Of a stretch of 64,000 bases of DNA, positions 1-17,100 are shown piece by piece. Positions within the stretch are counted from its first letter, which is position 1; every line of letters begins with the position of its first letter. Under the pieces are notes generated by a model, which worked only from the letters and a program-made list of their open reading frames with translations, did not search any database and was not told where the DNA came from. The position numbers and the translations under genes were made by a program. This stretch comes from Glandiceps talaboti (taxonomy: Eukaryota; Hemichordata; Enteropneusta; Spengelidae), in NCBI RefSeq assembly GCF_964340395.1, contig NC_135556.1:22323723-22387722 (forward strand), given 5' to 3'.

Positions 1-378
1 GGTAAGATGGCAACCCCACAAATTTCTGTTCATTGCTGAAGTTTAGGACTTTAATAAAATAAAATATGGTTCATAGTTTTGATCTGACTTTAAATTGTCA
101 TTTTGAAGTTATTCAGAATGTTAACAGTACAATTATGAAATGAAAGTATCACCAACAACATGTACACATGCACTCAAAAATATCTAAAGTTCATGAAAAT
201 GCCTTTATTTCCTGGAGTCGTGTGCCCCTTTAAAATAAAGATTTTAATCACAAATCAAAACAACACCATATGTAAGTCTCAAAAATATTAGTTCAATTAT
301 ATTTACAAGTCCACAAATGCAAAAAATGTGATGAAAACTTTACCGTAGTCCATACATATCAACAATTCTTCAAAGTTA

Positions 379-401
379 GTGTGTGTGTGTGTGTGTGTTT
401 G

Positions 402-470
<69 letters not shown>

Positions 471-493
471 ATGCATGCAAGCTTGTGTGTGTG
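379..493. repeat. (TG)n microsatellite in the GLYR1 intron
   Basis: A nearly pure TG run of about 110 bp lies in the intron after GLYR1 coding exon 3. Reading frames through it are histidine/threonine artefacts. Nothing else can be read in 1-530. Confidence 0.95.
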
Positions 494-537
494 GTAGGGA
501 AATAAAATCAACAACACCATAATAATGTGATACTTAC

Positions 538-2834
538 TGGTCTTCTGTGCCATAAAAGAAAATAAAATGAACAGGTTTCTTGCCAGTTGGCTTCTTAACA
601 TTCTTCATTGGCCTTACAATCTGAAAGAGGAAACAGCACAGACATGATTTTAGTGTAACAATGTTGTAATTACAGATAATGACTAGGAAAACAAACCTCA
701 TCATAGAAGACATAGTCCTGTAGATCAAAGGGTGCAACCCACTACTCTATAAAGGCCTTAAGAAAATCCTGTAAACAAAGCATGGAACCCACTACTCTAT
801 ACATGGCTGGGGAGTACCCAGTAAAAGAAGGGGCAACCCACTACTCCATAGATGCCTGTGAAGAAATTTGTAAACAAAGGATGGAACCAACTACTCTATA
901 CACGGCTGGGGAGTACCCAGTAAATAGAAGGTGCAACCCACTACTCCATAGAGGCCTGTGAAGAAATTTGTAAACAAAGGATGGAACCCACTCCTCTATA
1001 CATGGCTGGGGAGAACCCAGTATATTGAAGGGGAAACCCACTACTCCAAAGAGGCCTGTGAAGAAATTTGTAAACAAAGGATGGAACCCACTCCTCTATA
1101 CATGGCTGGGGAGAACCCAGTATATTGAAGGGGCAACTCACTACTCAGTCTCTATAAAGGCCTAGGGAAAACCCTGATTAATAGTAATCTTAGTTATCAA
1201 GTGTCAACAGTGATGACTCACTTCTTGGCCAAGCAAGAGTCTGGGGCATCACAGAGGGAATTTGTATAAGGAGGAACATGGCCACTGTCAAGATCTGTGA
1301 CATTTGCTGATTGGAAGTAAATGGTTCTGAATTTTCATTTTCATCAACTCTGTATATCACGGTATAAACTTTTTGAAAAATGTATTTGTCAAGAGATTAC
1401 CAAAGTACTCTAAGCAAGAGTTGCTATCATGTGATTTTACTGTACAGAGATCATATTGTGGGTCAGCTTCTGTTGAAGAGGGAGAGTCTGGGTAACCAAG
1501 ACTACTTTAGTACTAGTTGGTGCAATCACAGGATGGTAAATTTGGAACCCACTACTCTCTAAAGCCAGACATTACAATGCATTACAGAAACCAAGTCACT
1601 AAAGCCAGACATTACAATGAGTTACAGAAATCAAGTCACTAAAGCCAGACATTACAGTTACAGAAACCAAGTCACTAAAACAAGACATTATGTAGAGTTA
1701 CTGGGGCTAAAATGTGAAAGTAGGTCAAATCTCCTGGAGCTCCAAAAAATGAATGATAATATTCTTGTCAATGCAATGGTTTTATATAACTGTTACTACA
1801 TTTTCCCTCTCATACCAGAAGAAAATGTGTTGCTCATGACGGAAATCCTGTCATTACCGCCTGTCCCAATCTCTCTGTATTAAACACTGGAGAGTTTTTA
1901 CTAATAGGGTCTGCAGCTGTCTGAATGGGCATAATTAGCATACAGCACTTTACCATTGTGAGATCAGCTTCTTGTTTATTTATCAAACTGAACAAAAGCT
2001 ACACAAATAGGCTAGAATGACCCATAACACGTACTAGTCTAACAATTTGATGCTTATAAAATATAATTTTTTAATAGGAAATCCCATTTTTGGTTTCAAT
2101 GATGAACGATATAATCTCCTTAGGTTCACATAATTTGAGTTAATTAGATTTAAGTGTGGTATCATTGAAGGTTAAACTCTACAACAGGATCCCCGGACCC
2201 GAAGCAGTACAATGTACTACAAAATAACATTACAAATGGTCAGGAGAGCGACTCAAACAATATTCAAAGATCTGTTCAGGTTTAGACAAAACAGTGCTAA
2301 TGGGGGTGTTGGCTCGTGTCAAACGTTCACCAGGAGAGGTAATTTTAAACACATGACTGGAGGGAAGTAGATTTGACACTGACAGCATAACGTTTTTTCC
2401 CATTGTTTTGCAAATTAAGCGTCTGTTGATAATAACGTACGCTGTCCTTATATAGAATGATCGTAGAATGAAGGCTACGTGGGGGTCATGCTATTTACAG
2501 CCATCCTAAACAATACTATAGTGGTCAATGCTGTCTGTCTTACATTGAACACTACCAATATTCAACTAAGTTAATGTAAACATCTGAAAAAACAACAGAA
2601 CGAGCAGCGATGCCCATCACGTAAAACTCTATGTTGTTGTCCGACTTACCTTGCCTGGCCACGCTGGAAAACTGCTTAATTTCGCCCTGCAATTCAAAAG
2701 ATGGATATTTAGTTGGAAGCAGAGGTAACTGAAATATCCCCCATGGGTGAGAACAACATATTGGGACCAGTAGACAGTGCAAATTACGATGTTACTTACC
2801 ATACTAAATCACCCACGTTGAACTTGGCCGCCAT
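538..2834 (-). CDS. GLYR1: GLYR1 (NP60/NDF) homologue, 5' part: PWWP domain; continues beyond the left edge
   Basis: Three coding exons can be placed on the minus strand: 2834-2800, 2686-2650 and 620-538. All have GTAAGT donors and AG acceptors, and the phases join. The start is the ATG at 2834 (MAAKFNVGDLVW). Exon 2 adds AKLSSFPAWPGK, and exon 3 carries KKPTGKKPVHFIFFYGTED. This is the PWWP domain of GLYR1: the GDLVW strand, the PxWP turn (here PAWP) and the family's KKPxGKK...FFGTED segment are all present. GLYR1 is a nuclear chromatin reader whose PWWP domain is fused to a catalytically dead 3-hydroxyisobutyrate-dehydrogenase-like domain; the known protein helps transcription through nucleosomes. 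Only about 51 residues are visible. The next exon (expected HAWI...) is not in bases 1-530, so the AT-hook and dehydrogenase parts lie outside. HDGF-type PWWP proteins fit less well because they lack the KKPxGKK insert. Confidence 0.9.
714..1165. repeat. 100-bp minisatellite built from two ~50-bp half-units, GLYR1 intron 2
   Basis: The decamer TAAACAAAGG recurs at 871, 971 and 1071, an exact 100-bp period, for about 4.5 copies. Each unit contains two related halves, both with AACCCACTACTC: one half continues into ATGGCTGGGGAG and the other into AGGCCTGTGAAG. It is therefore a dimeric higher-order repeat. A single stray half-motif (GGAACCCACTACTCT) lies at about 1545. Confidence 0.9.
1565..1700. 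repeat. Short ~40-bp tandem repeat, about 3 copies
   Basis: The phrase CACTAAAGCCAGACATTACA followed by an AGTTACAGAAACCAAGT-like block is repeated about three times with small indels. It lies in the intron between GLYR1 coding exons 2 and 3. The rest of that intron (1170-1560 and 1700-2649) shows no recognisable feature. Confidence 0.75.
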
Positions 2835-2877
2835 TTTGGACGCCGGGTGTTGCGCCCTCACGCTTTAGCTTACGTCA
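2827..2877 (-). promoter_or_regulatory. GLYR1 start region: YY1-like motif over the ATG and a CRE-like site
   Basis: Read on the minus strand, the start codon sits inside CAAAATGGCGGC (2838-2827). This matches the known YY1 site that often overlaps start codons in TATA-less housekeeping promoters. About 36 bp upstream, TTACGTCA on the plus strand (2870-2877) is a CREB/ATF-like half of TGACGTAA. The surrounding 60 bp is locally CG-rich compared with its flanks. The motif matches are seen; factor binding is inference. Confidence 0.45.
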
Positions 2878-4409
2878 TATGGACGCAACTATTTGACAGA
2901 TAGGGATCAATGATTACGTTAGCGTACATCATTTGCTAGCGCGCTGCATATATGTAACCACCACAGGGACCGGTATTATTGATTAGATTGTTGTTTTCCT
3001 GAGTAAAATGTCACACGAATCCTTCTACTGCAAATGCATCAATGTACGCTCTACACTATAAGATACTCTCCATAGAGGTTGGGGAAATAAATGTATATTC
3101 AAGTCAAAACTTTTTTTTTTATATTTAGCCTGTAGACAAGGAAAACAATATTTTAAGAAATACTAGTATTACTACTCACCCCTATGATTACCACTAAAGC
3201 CCCCCCCCCCCCACTGCACACCAAGTACCACAAACTTAAAATACATATTTTGTTTAATGCACAAAAATAGTTTTGTTTCATAATTTTCTTGTCAGATTTA
3301 CATGTATAGTGTAGAAAATCAACTTGTACATTTGTACACTAGGATTCCTCTTAATTATTTGTAAATATTTGTCAATTATGACAGGGGTGCTTTAAGCTTT
3401 GGGAGAAATGGGGGGGGGGGGGTTGAAAAAATTGGAGATTAGATTGAGAGTGAGTTAGGTAAAAAATGGGGCTTTGAATTTGTTTTATGTGTGTCCTACA
3501 TATTATTACATTTACTTTTATTATCCCTCAAAGGGAAATACTACTACAGTACATGAGTAGTTGTTTACCTTGTACGTTTGCAAAATATGATGTACTTTAG
3601 CCTCAACACTATCCACTTCATTTACCCTATCACATGAAGCAGTTATTAATTCCTACATGTCCTTTTTTAAAAAAGAAGAAAAGGTGCTCACTGTGGGGAG
3701 GGACACCCCCTCACACCATGCCTTCCCATCAGCCATCATGTTTGGATTCATGAGATTTATCCTTGCGGTATAGCTCTGGGTATATAAGCTTCCACACAGA
3801 TGTGTCAGAGCACATATCTATCCAGAGCCAGTGTGTGAGTGGGTGAATGTAAAACCCATGAATCATATTAATAAAATAAAATAAAACTGCACCAATGAAG
3901 TGAATAGGCAACACACTATATTTTTGAGAAACGAAAACCATTGATAGATGGCGAGAAGTAGAGCTCACAAGTTACTGTATGTTATTTGAAAGTCTATCAT
4001 AAATACATAATATAATTCTGTAAGACAACACAATTACTTTTTACAAGCCACTAGAATACCAGGTTTTGAGTTCAGTCAGTTGCAAGTGATGATTAAGTAT
4101 ACTTCAGTAAGTACCATTTAATATGCAGAAAAAATAACATCCAAAAAATATAATCAACTCCGTTTGTGCCTCTTTAACAAATGATAAAAGAAACAGGCAG
4201 ACAAAATATTTTCATGGAAATTATTTAATTAATTATATATAAGTACATATTTGTGTTGACAATGAAACTGCATCTTGTAAACTTTACATAAACATACATT
4301 TGGAATTCCATTCTGGTTCATATTTTTTATTTCATTTTCTATTGGTTTATAATTTCTTGTTGTAAAATAACTCAAAATGTAAAAAGTCTTGTAGATTGCA
4401 CTTGTTGCC

Positions 4410-4850
4410 ATGGGCAGGCGTGGTTTTTGAATGTTTATCCATTTGCCTACCCATCCCTGTTATCTTTGCAATAAACACTATCCCTTGAATGTTTCTATGG
4501 ACATGGTCTTGTTGCTAGGAAGATTTGCACAAATTTTCTGAATGTTTACCCAAATATTGTTATCTGTGCAAAACATACTGTCATTTCGATGTTGCTAAAG
4601 GCTCGGTCATGGTTGATAGGGTCAGTTGTGTGAATATTTCTTGAACAACATCTGCAGAATAACAGTTCTTGAAACATCTCCATCAAATTTCAGCCAAATC
4701 AGCCCAGTAGTTTTTGACTGAATTATATTTTTCAACAAAAATGGGAGGCTCATTAAGAACAGTGCCGTAAAACAGGCCATGGTTTGCGACGATGACACAT
4801 GCCCAAACAGACCATGTCTATAATACAAATGAACCTTATAGTTCAGCTGT
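4410..4850. repeat. Probable interspersed repeat with an internal ~110-bp duplication
   Basis: Two related passages follow each other: one with CCTGTTATCTTTGCAATAAA near 4460 and one with ATTGTTATCTGTGCAAAACA near 4555. Both are followed by a TGTTGCTA-type block. On the minus strand the downstream part reads ACTACTGGGCTGATTTGG, wording I recognise from common invertebrate interspersed repeats. Family not identified. Confidence 0.4.
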
Positions 4851-5170
4851 GCTAATAAACCACTTTTTAAAGTTGGATAACATTCACTTTTGCATCATGC
4901 AATGTATATAAAAGTTGAGAACTGAAAACAGCGTTCACTTGAGCATCTAATATTGTAAATAGGTATTCAAATGACAATGTTCATTTGTTACGGAATGTAG
5001 CACTGACCTGACATAGATTGCTCAAACTGTACTTATCATATGTATAATTGTACATAACCTTGTTTCCAAATGCAAGACTACTCATTTTAAAAGGATTACT
5101 GGAAAAAACATGATTTCTACTGATTTGACTTTCATTGGATACCTAAGTCTGATATTTCATTGTATTTCAT

Positions 5171-5176
5171 TTTATT
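5171..5176 (-). promoter_or_regulatory. Candidate polyadenylation signal of NSDHL
   Basis: AATAAA on the minus strand lies about 300 nt past the NSDHL stop codon, a usual 3' UTR length. Other AATAAA-like hexamers occur further on, so transcript evidence would be needed. Confidence 0.35.
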
Positions 5177-5478
5177 TAAATACCATGATACTACAATTTT
5201 ATCATTGTGAAAAAGAAACTGATTTGTGAGCTGAAAGAAATTCCAAGCATTATTGAATATTTCAAGTACGGGTAATTGTACCTAAATTAGCAAACTGAAA
5301 CTAGATTTGGATACCCAGTGTGCATGATCCAATGTAAATAATATTTCTTATAAGAGGTGTCATATAGCAGTATGATGTAATAAGACTTTAGTCAGTAGAC
5401 AACAATCACATACATACTTCGGCATTACACTCACTCCATAACAACTGACAATTTAAGTCATATCAAAATTAATCACGA

Positions 5479-10741
<5,263 letters not shown>

Positions 10742-11124
10742 GTCGAATATCGCGCGATATCCGGGCACTTACGGTAGGGCCCAAAGGTCAAAGGTAAATG
10801 TATCGAACAAATGTTTTTATTGGTTGTCACCTGCCTTCGATATATCGCTAATAAAACAATACTTCGTGAAATTTTTTGAAAGAGTGTGGATATCAATGGT
10901 ATGAAATGACATAACATTGGTGTATTTTCATAGTGTTATCTTAAATATGTACTTAATACTCGGAAAAGTAGCAAAAATGAGAGGTATTGTGAGCGTAATC
11001 AGACTACAATAAACCAATCGTAGAGCTCGTTAGATGTTTAGTCATACCCAGCATTCCCTACGTTGGCGGTTGGTTCGTTTCTAGCATAACATAGCAGTCG
11101 GGTCATTATACAGGAAGTATCGCT
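10742..11124. promoter_or_regulatory. Bidirectional promoter between NSDHL (-) and centrin (+)
   Basis: Only 383 bp separate the two start codons. An inverted CCAAT box (ATTGG, 10819-10823) faces NSDHL. A forward CCAAT (11014-11018) faces centrin. Fourteen bases after the NSDHL start side, a perfect palindrome ATATCGCGCGATAT (10747-10760) resembles CGCG-type promoter elements. An ETS-like CAGGAAGT (11111-11118) lies just before the centrin ATG. No TATA box is obvious. TSS positions are not determinable from sequence. Confidence 0.7.
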
Positions 11125-14100
11125 ATGGTAAGTCACTATCGAAATTTCCCATAGTTATTCACGTTTTAAACTTATAGGAATGTTTATTTTTTGTACATTG
11201 CTGTCTATTTTATTAATAGGTGTATTTGGTAAGGAAACAAGATTTGTTTCTCGTCGTCTAAGAATTAATTCGTTTGTTTTGGTGAACGTCTTTGACATTG
11301 CAATGTTTGAGCAGTGCAATGTGTGTATGCAGTGTGCAGCCTTGCAGGGCTTCCTCACAATTTCAGTCCTACAATAACTATGAAACTCTAAATATGTGAA
11401 AGCATCGAGAAACCAGCCAGTCGGTTTTCGTAGATTGTGAAAATATTTTTTTTTCTAGCGCGCTAGTATTTCGATTACGTTACATTTCAACGCACCGAAC
11501 TCGATACTCCATGCATGCTCGTACTTGTCCGAGTGTACTCTCCCTCGTCAAAATAACAAAAAGCGTAACTGTAATGACGATTCTCAGCCCCGATGGTTAG
11601 TAGAGATGTGAATTATTAAAGAGTAGTGTATCTTCAAAGTGTATGAGCTACTTGTAGATAGTTTATGTAGACTTTATCCAGCCTTGACATAACTAACGGT
11701 TGAACCAATGTTATCACAGTGCAGTGTGTCACCGCTATTTCAGTGTTCATTCATTCTCGTATTCTTTCAAGACGGTACATGTTGAGACATGGATTCTTCA
11801 CGCAAAAGTGTCGAGTTTCAAGGTCAAAACATGTGTATTAATAAATATAACAATAACTCTGTCGAGATTCTAAGAAAGATACAAGAGAAATAGTATCACT
11901 TTATACAGATGTAAGTTGTATAAAAAAGACACCATTTTGTAGCATAGGATGAGAATGTACAAATCCCCAGAAATGTTGCAATTTAACTGTGGTCACCATA
12001 TTTTTACCACAGTTGAATAATCAATTTTAACCATGTGTTTCTCATGACATATGTTTGTATATTGAAATCTTTAATGTCTACAAATTGACATTTGTGTTTA
12101 TAAGATGTTCAGTGCCTGGTACCATAGAGAAAATGTTGACATCTCTTCTAATTGTGTTTGATACTGTATGAAACACCTTTCAGTTATTTTGCACAGGACA
12201 GTGTGGAGTTGATGTCCCATGGAATGTTTAGTTCAGACCTGGTTGGCACATAGTTTGATTAGGTTTAGGAAAATTATCCTTACACAAATACAAATGCATT
12301 TGCTTGTTTTCAAATTTGATTTACGAACTCAAGGATTTCAATTTGCCACCTTTGTAAATTGTACTTCATCATATTGTACATGTTTACCTCATTATATACC
12401 TAAATAATCAACTGGGTAGAGAAAGAGACATAGTTTTGATTTCTTGTCACCATATTATCCAGTTAACAAGCTAAGCTGAATGATGACGTTACACAGACAA
12501 CTTTAGTTCAAAATTATAAAACATAAGAGAAATAAACTGAAGTAGCCATTCAGCATATTTATTACTGACCTACTGGTAAATGATGTGATCGTAATATACA
12601 AGCATGGTGTAATGCTGAGTTTGCATACAATGTACCTACATAACCTTGGATAACACCATTTGAATTGGTTGCTATGTGTCAAATCCAAAGCTTTTCAAAC
12701 AATATTAAATCCTTCTATGACATGATGTCAAGGAGAAGTGTTCCAATTGTAGCCAGCAAAGCATGTACAAAGATGTGAATATTTTACAGTTGACTAGTGG
12801 GTAGCTAGTTATTAAATTGACATTAGTTACTGAAATGGCAAAGACATGCACAACTGTACTTTGTAATCTTTGTCATGTGGCTCATCCAATGCGTTTGTTT
12901 AAGGGCTGCAGTTAGCAGGTAAAATCTATTTGAGTTCCCCAGTCATTTTACTAGGTTTCCCACAGAAATTACAGGTATATTGTTTTGGAAAATATGCCAT
13001 TTTACCATATTCCGCCTTTCTGTTATTGGGGTTCCCCAACCTTTAAAGCAAAAATACTGTCATCTTCAAGGTAAATTTTGTTACTCAATCCTTATCCTAG
13101 TATTGTGCCCGGTGTTCAGGACTCGGCTCATGGTGAGGAACATCACAGATTACATACATGTATCTCACATATACCAATGTCATAAAGGTAAATTTCACTA
13201 CTTGATAAGTTGATAATACTCTGCCTGGTACCAGGGACTCAAATATACTATCACATATCTCTTTGCTAAAATTTAATCTATTATGTACCCATTGCAATAT
13301 AATATTTGCATACATTTCTGTCATCCATCATTTAATATTGTCCATCAGCAGCCTAAATTTGACTAATTACTTGTAAAATTATGAGATCACATTTTCACCA
13401 GAAATTTTATTTAGCTGTTCAATCTGTTTGTGTAGTGTTATATTTCATTTTTCTTAGAAAGTACAAGATTACTGGACGTTACTAGTATTTCTGATCAGTT
13501 CAGTATTAATTTATGATTTTTTTTGGTGATTATACAAATTTTGTGACGGAAATGTATTGTTTTATTTTTTTGTAATCTACAGTATTACTATCAATCACAC
13601 ATACCATAATTTTGTTTGTTGTTATATTGCCAGTTTTAAATTGCATATGAATTTTTCCTCTAAAATATTTGTGAGAAACTATGCATTAAGATATGTTGAA
13701 TTGTAAAAATGTGTGTGCATACTAATAATACTATACAAATATCAAGTATAAATAAATAAGAGTATAATAAGTCATGTCTTATTCAGACTGTCGTACTGTG
13801 GTTGAATTAATCCCTTTTATACCATATGACCAAAAACATTTCCTTGCTGTGAAATCATATCTTTATTAGTTCTGAATTCAGAGTGTACATAATTTACCTT
13901 GTATATTTTAGCTTTTATACAATGTCTATTTTTACATGCATACACCACTTATACTTATTGCATATGTATTATTCTTTCATATAGAATATTTGTTTTTGTG
14001 AATTATAACTACATTGTACAAATTTAAGCTTATAAAAAGATCATGACATTTTCTTTTGTTTGTTTTTACAGTACGTAGAATAATCCCAGTTTTGGTTTGT

Positions 14101-17100
14101 GTATTTTTGCAGACAGACTTTGTGTTCCTTTTTATGCTTTATGGAAGTACCTCTGAACAAGTAGCTTTTTTGATTTTGGCGCTATACAAATTTTTACTTT
14201 ATCTTATCTTGTCATTGGAAAGAAGTATATTATTTCTGTGTACCTGTAATTGATAAAGAATCACTCATACACAGCATACAATGGGTAGATTTACACATGT
14301 ATCATGTAGAAGTCTAATCAAATAGATTGATTTCAGACCCAGTAGAATTATAGGCTAGTAAAGAAGGTTTATTTCTGTTTTTGTTATTACACTAAAGGTC
14401 TTAGTTGATACTAGGATTTTCATAGACCAAATGTCTGTAATTAGTTTTCTTCACAACAATGAATGGCAGTCTTGAAATGACTTTAATACACCTGATGTAG
14501 CACGTACATCATGTCAACGTAATTATTTGTTAAGACTCAGAGTCGTGATGTGTCAGCTAGCTGGTTAGGAGTCTCTAAAGGAACAAGACATACCATACTG
14601 AGCTACCTCTGATGCTTGCAACAGAGCCATTATCAAACTTTGTGTTTGTGGCTTCTTGCCATAGTGTGAGTGACTACATCTGTACGTCATAGCTTTACAG
14701 TGCTGATTTTAAGTTAGCTACATCTCTATAGAAGTTTTGAGAGTAAGCTGTAATTTAAAAAAAAAGAGGCATTGCCAAATAGTGTAAAGGAGTAAGAATG
14801 TATAGATTCTCAACTTTAATTCAAACTACAGCTGCAGTCTTTGTACATGCAACCTGGGGTTCAGTCTCGGGTCAATGCTTTGTTGGAATCTCTGCAGAGA
14901 AACCCATGAATTTTGTGAAATTGAATCTTTTGTGTCAGTTTTGAATCCTTGGAAGTTATTTCAGTGTTATTTTCAGTTATTCTCCACTCCCCCAGTCCAT
15001 ACACATGATGACATGTGATGTTAGTAATAAGGTTTGCCATTAGCAGCCTGGAGATATACATGTGTTACTGATGATATGACATTTACATATTCTTTCAATG
15101 CCTGGAGCTTAGCAAAATGTACTTATTATGACTTGGTGAGGTACGTCCAAGTATTCACTGGCACAATATTACACATGATATTAAAATATATGTATGTACA
15201 TATCTCATCACCCAAAAGTAAGTATCAGGAGATCCTGGTAATACTAACATTATTGATTTTTTTTACAAATAGGCAGTTGAATAAATACATAATATATAAC
15301 TACACTACACTCTCTTTGAAATTTAAATGAAATATATATGTTTCTCTCTTTATCTTGAAGGAATCCAGGGAATGTGTACTCATCATGATTACACATCATC
15401 ATTATTTATGACATGAATTCAAAATTTTAAGCTGGTGAGAAATGATGTATTTCATTTTAAGGCAACGTGAAATCATCCAGCTGATAATTTTTTAACAATA
15501 TGAAAATAATGGTATTGGTAAAATTCAAGTAACTAGAACTGGGATGTATGGTTACTGTATTTTTTCGTAACTTGTTTATTTTTCACCTATTTTTGTTTGT
15601 TGTAATTGATGAGGGCATGTATGATTACGAGATCAACACCATACAGTTTTATAATTTGCTGACTGATATGTAATTGGGTGCAAACTTTACCTTATTCAAA
15701 AAAAGTTATTGATGACTGTTTACCTTATTGATGACTGTTTACATACAGACATCAAGCCAGGGGACACAGTATCATTGACAGAGATAAAGAGGTAAAATTC
15801 AGCAAAATGAAAAGTATTGAATATGTATTTAATATTTTAATCATGACTTTGGTTGACTAATGTTTATACTAATGTGAAATTGAATAGATCAAAGTTGATC
15901 CATGAATCATGATCACTGTTGGGTACATGCCCCATTTCATTAATCCACAGTGCAATACGAGTGAGAAAATGGGCAGTGGAAAGTGAGAATATCAAATTGA
16001 TTGCATCTCATTTCAAAAACCAGTAAATCACTTGTGCATGCATAGAATTCAAGACTGTGTTGTCCTTGAAGGCAGCAGCAAAGTAGGCACAAATTGGATT
16101 GCTCCATAGTCACTTATGTAGACGTGTGTTTTTTGTGTGAATTTTATAAAGATGTTGTTGCTAAGTATAAGTTCATTTGCCTGCGTGAAAATCAGTTTTA
16201 TTGGAATTTGTTAGAAAACTGTTGGCGCCCATAAAACCAAGAAGTCATCAACATTACTCCATGACATGGGGATACATGGGCACTTAAAAATGTGTACATG
16301 CACCATTTGTTTTTATTTCCACTCAATTCAGTCTGCAAATGAAGGTATTTCATCAAATACCATATACAACTGTATTGGGCATTTCATTACACATAATATT
16401 ATTCTCAAGTAAGTTTCTCATTTCAGATCACAACTCATGTTTAAAGTGGCCATATGGATTAGGATTGGGGATTTTTAGGGATTTTTAATATATAAAACAA
16501 TTTTTCATGGCTTCCTACTTGAAAATCAATGTGTAACAACATAGACCAAGTCTGTGTTTGTAACTCAATACATGCAAAAAGCAGCTATTAAAAAATGTGC
16601 AAAGAAGTTATTAATCTTTTTGCAATTTATTGAGTTACAAACAAGGCCTTGGCATTTGTTGTTTCATTTGCTGTATACAGTTTAATTAATCTGTGCTCTA
16701 TGCATGTATTTATTGGTTTCAATCAATCCCAGGTTCTTGTATTAATCATCGTTCTACCAGAGGGGTATTTGTTTGTACACACAAAAAAACTACAAGTTGG
16801 GAAAAACTGGAATGCAATCTTGTCAAAGGAGCCATGAGGATTAAATTATGATAGGACTGTTCTTTTGTTCTCAGTCAGTGTTTTCTGTAACTGTTTTCAC
16901 ACATAAATTGGAATCTTAGTTTTAATTATTGGTTGTTTAAATGTATCCTGATTTTAAAAATATCATATCAGATAAATGTATTACAGGTATGATATTACAG
17001 TTATTATGTATTGCATATTTTAAAACTGGTTGCATAAAATATTATTCCCAAATATTGTTCTGCGTTCAGCCAAGGAAAATACGAGTGACCTATGGAGCCT

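Larger units (their letters stand above)
2835..5478. other. Intergenic DNA between GLYR1 start and NSDHL 3' end
   Basis: No coding exon is recognised here. It holds a C run (3200-3212), a G run (3412-3422), a repeat-like block at 4410-4850 and, at its right end, the probable NSDHL 3' UTR. Both flanking genes are on the minus strand. Confidence 0.7.
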
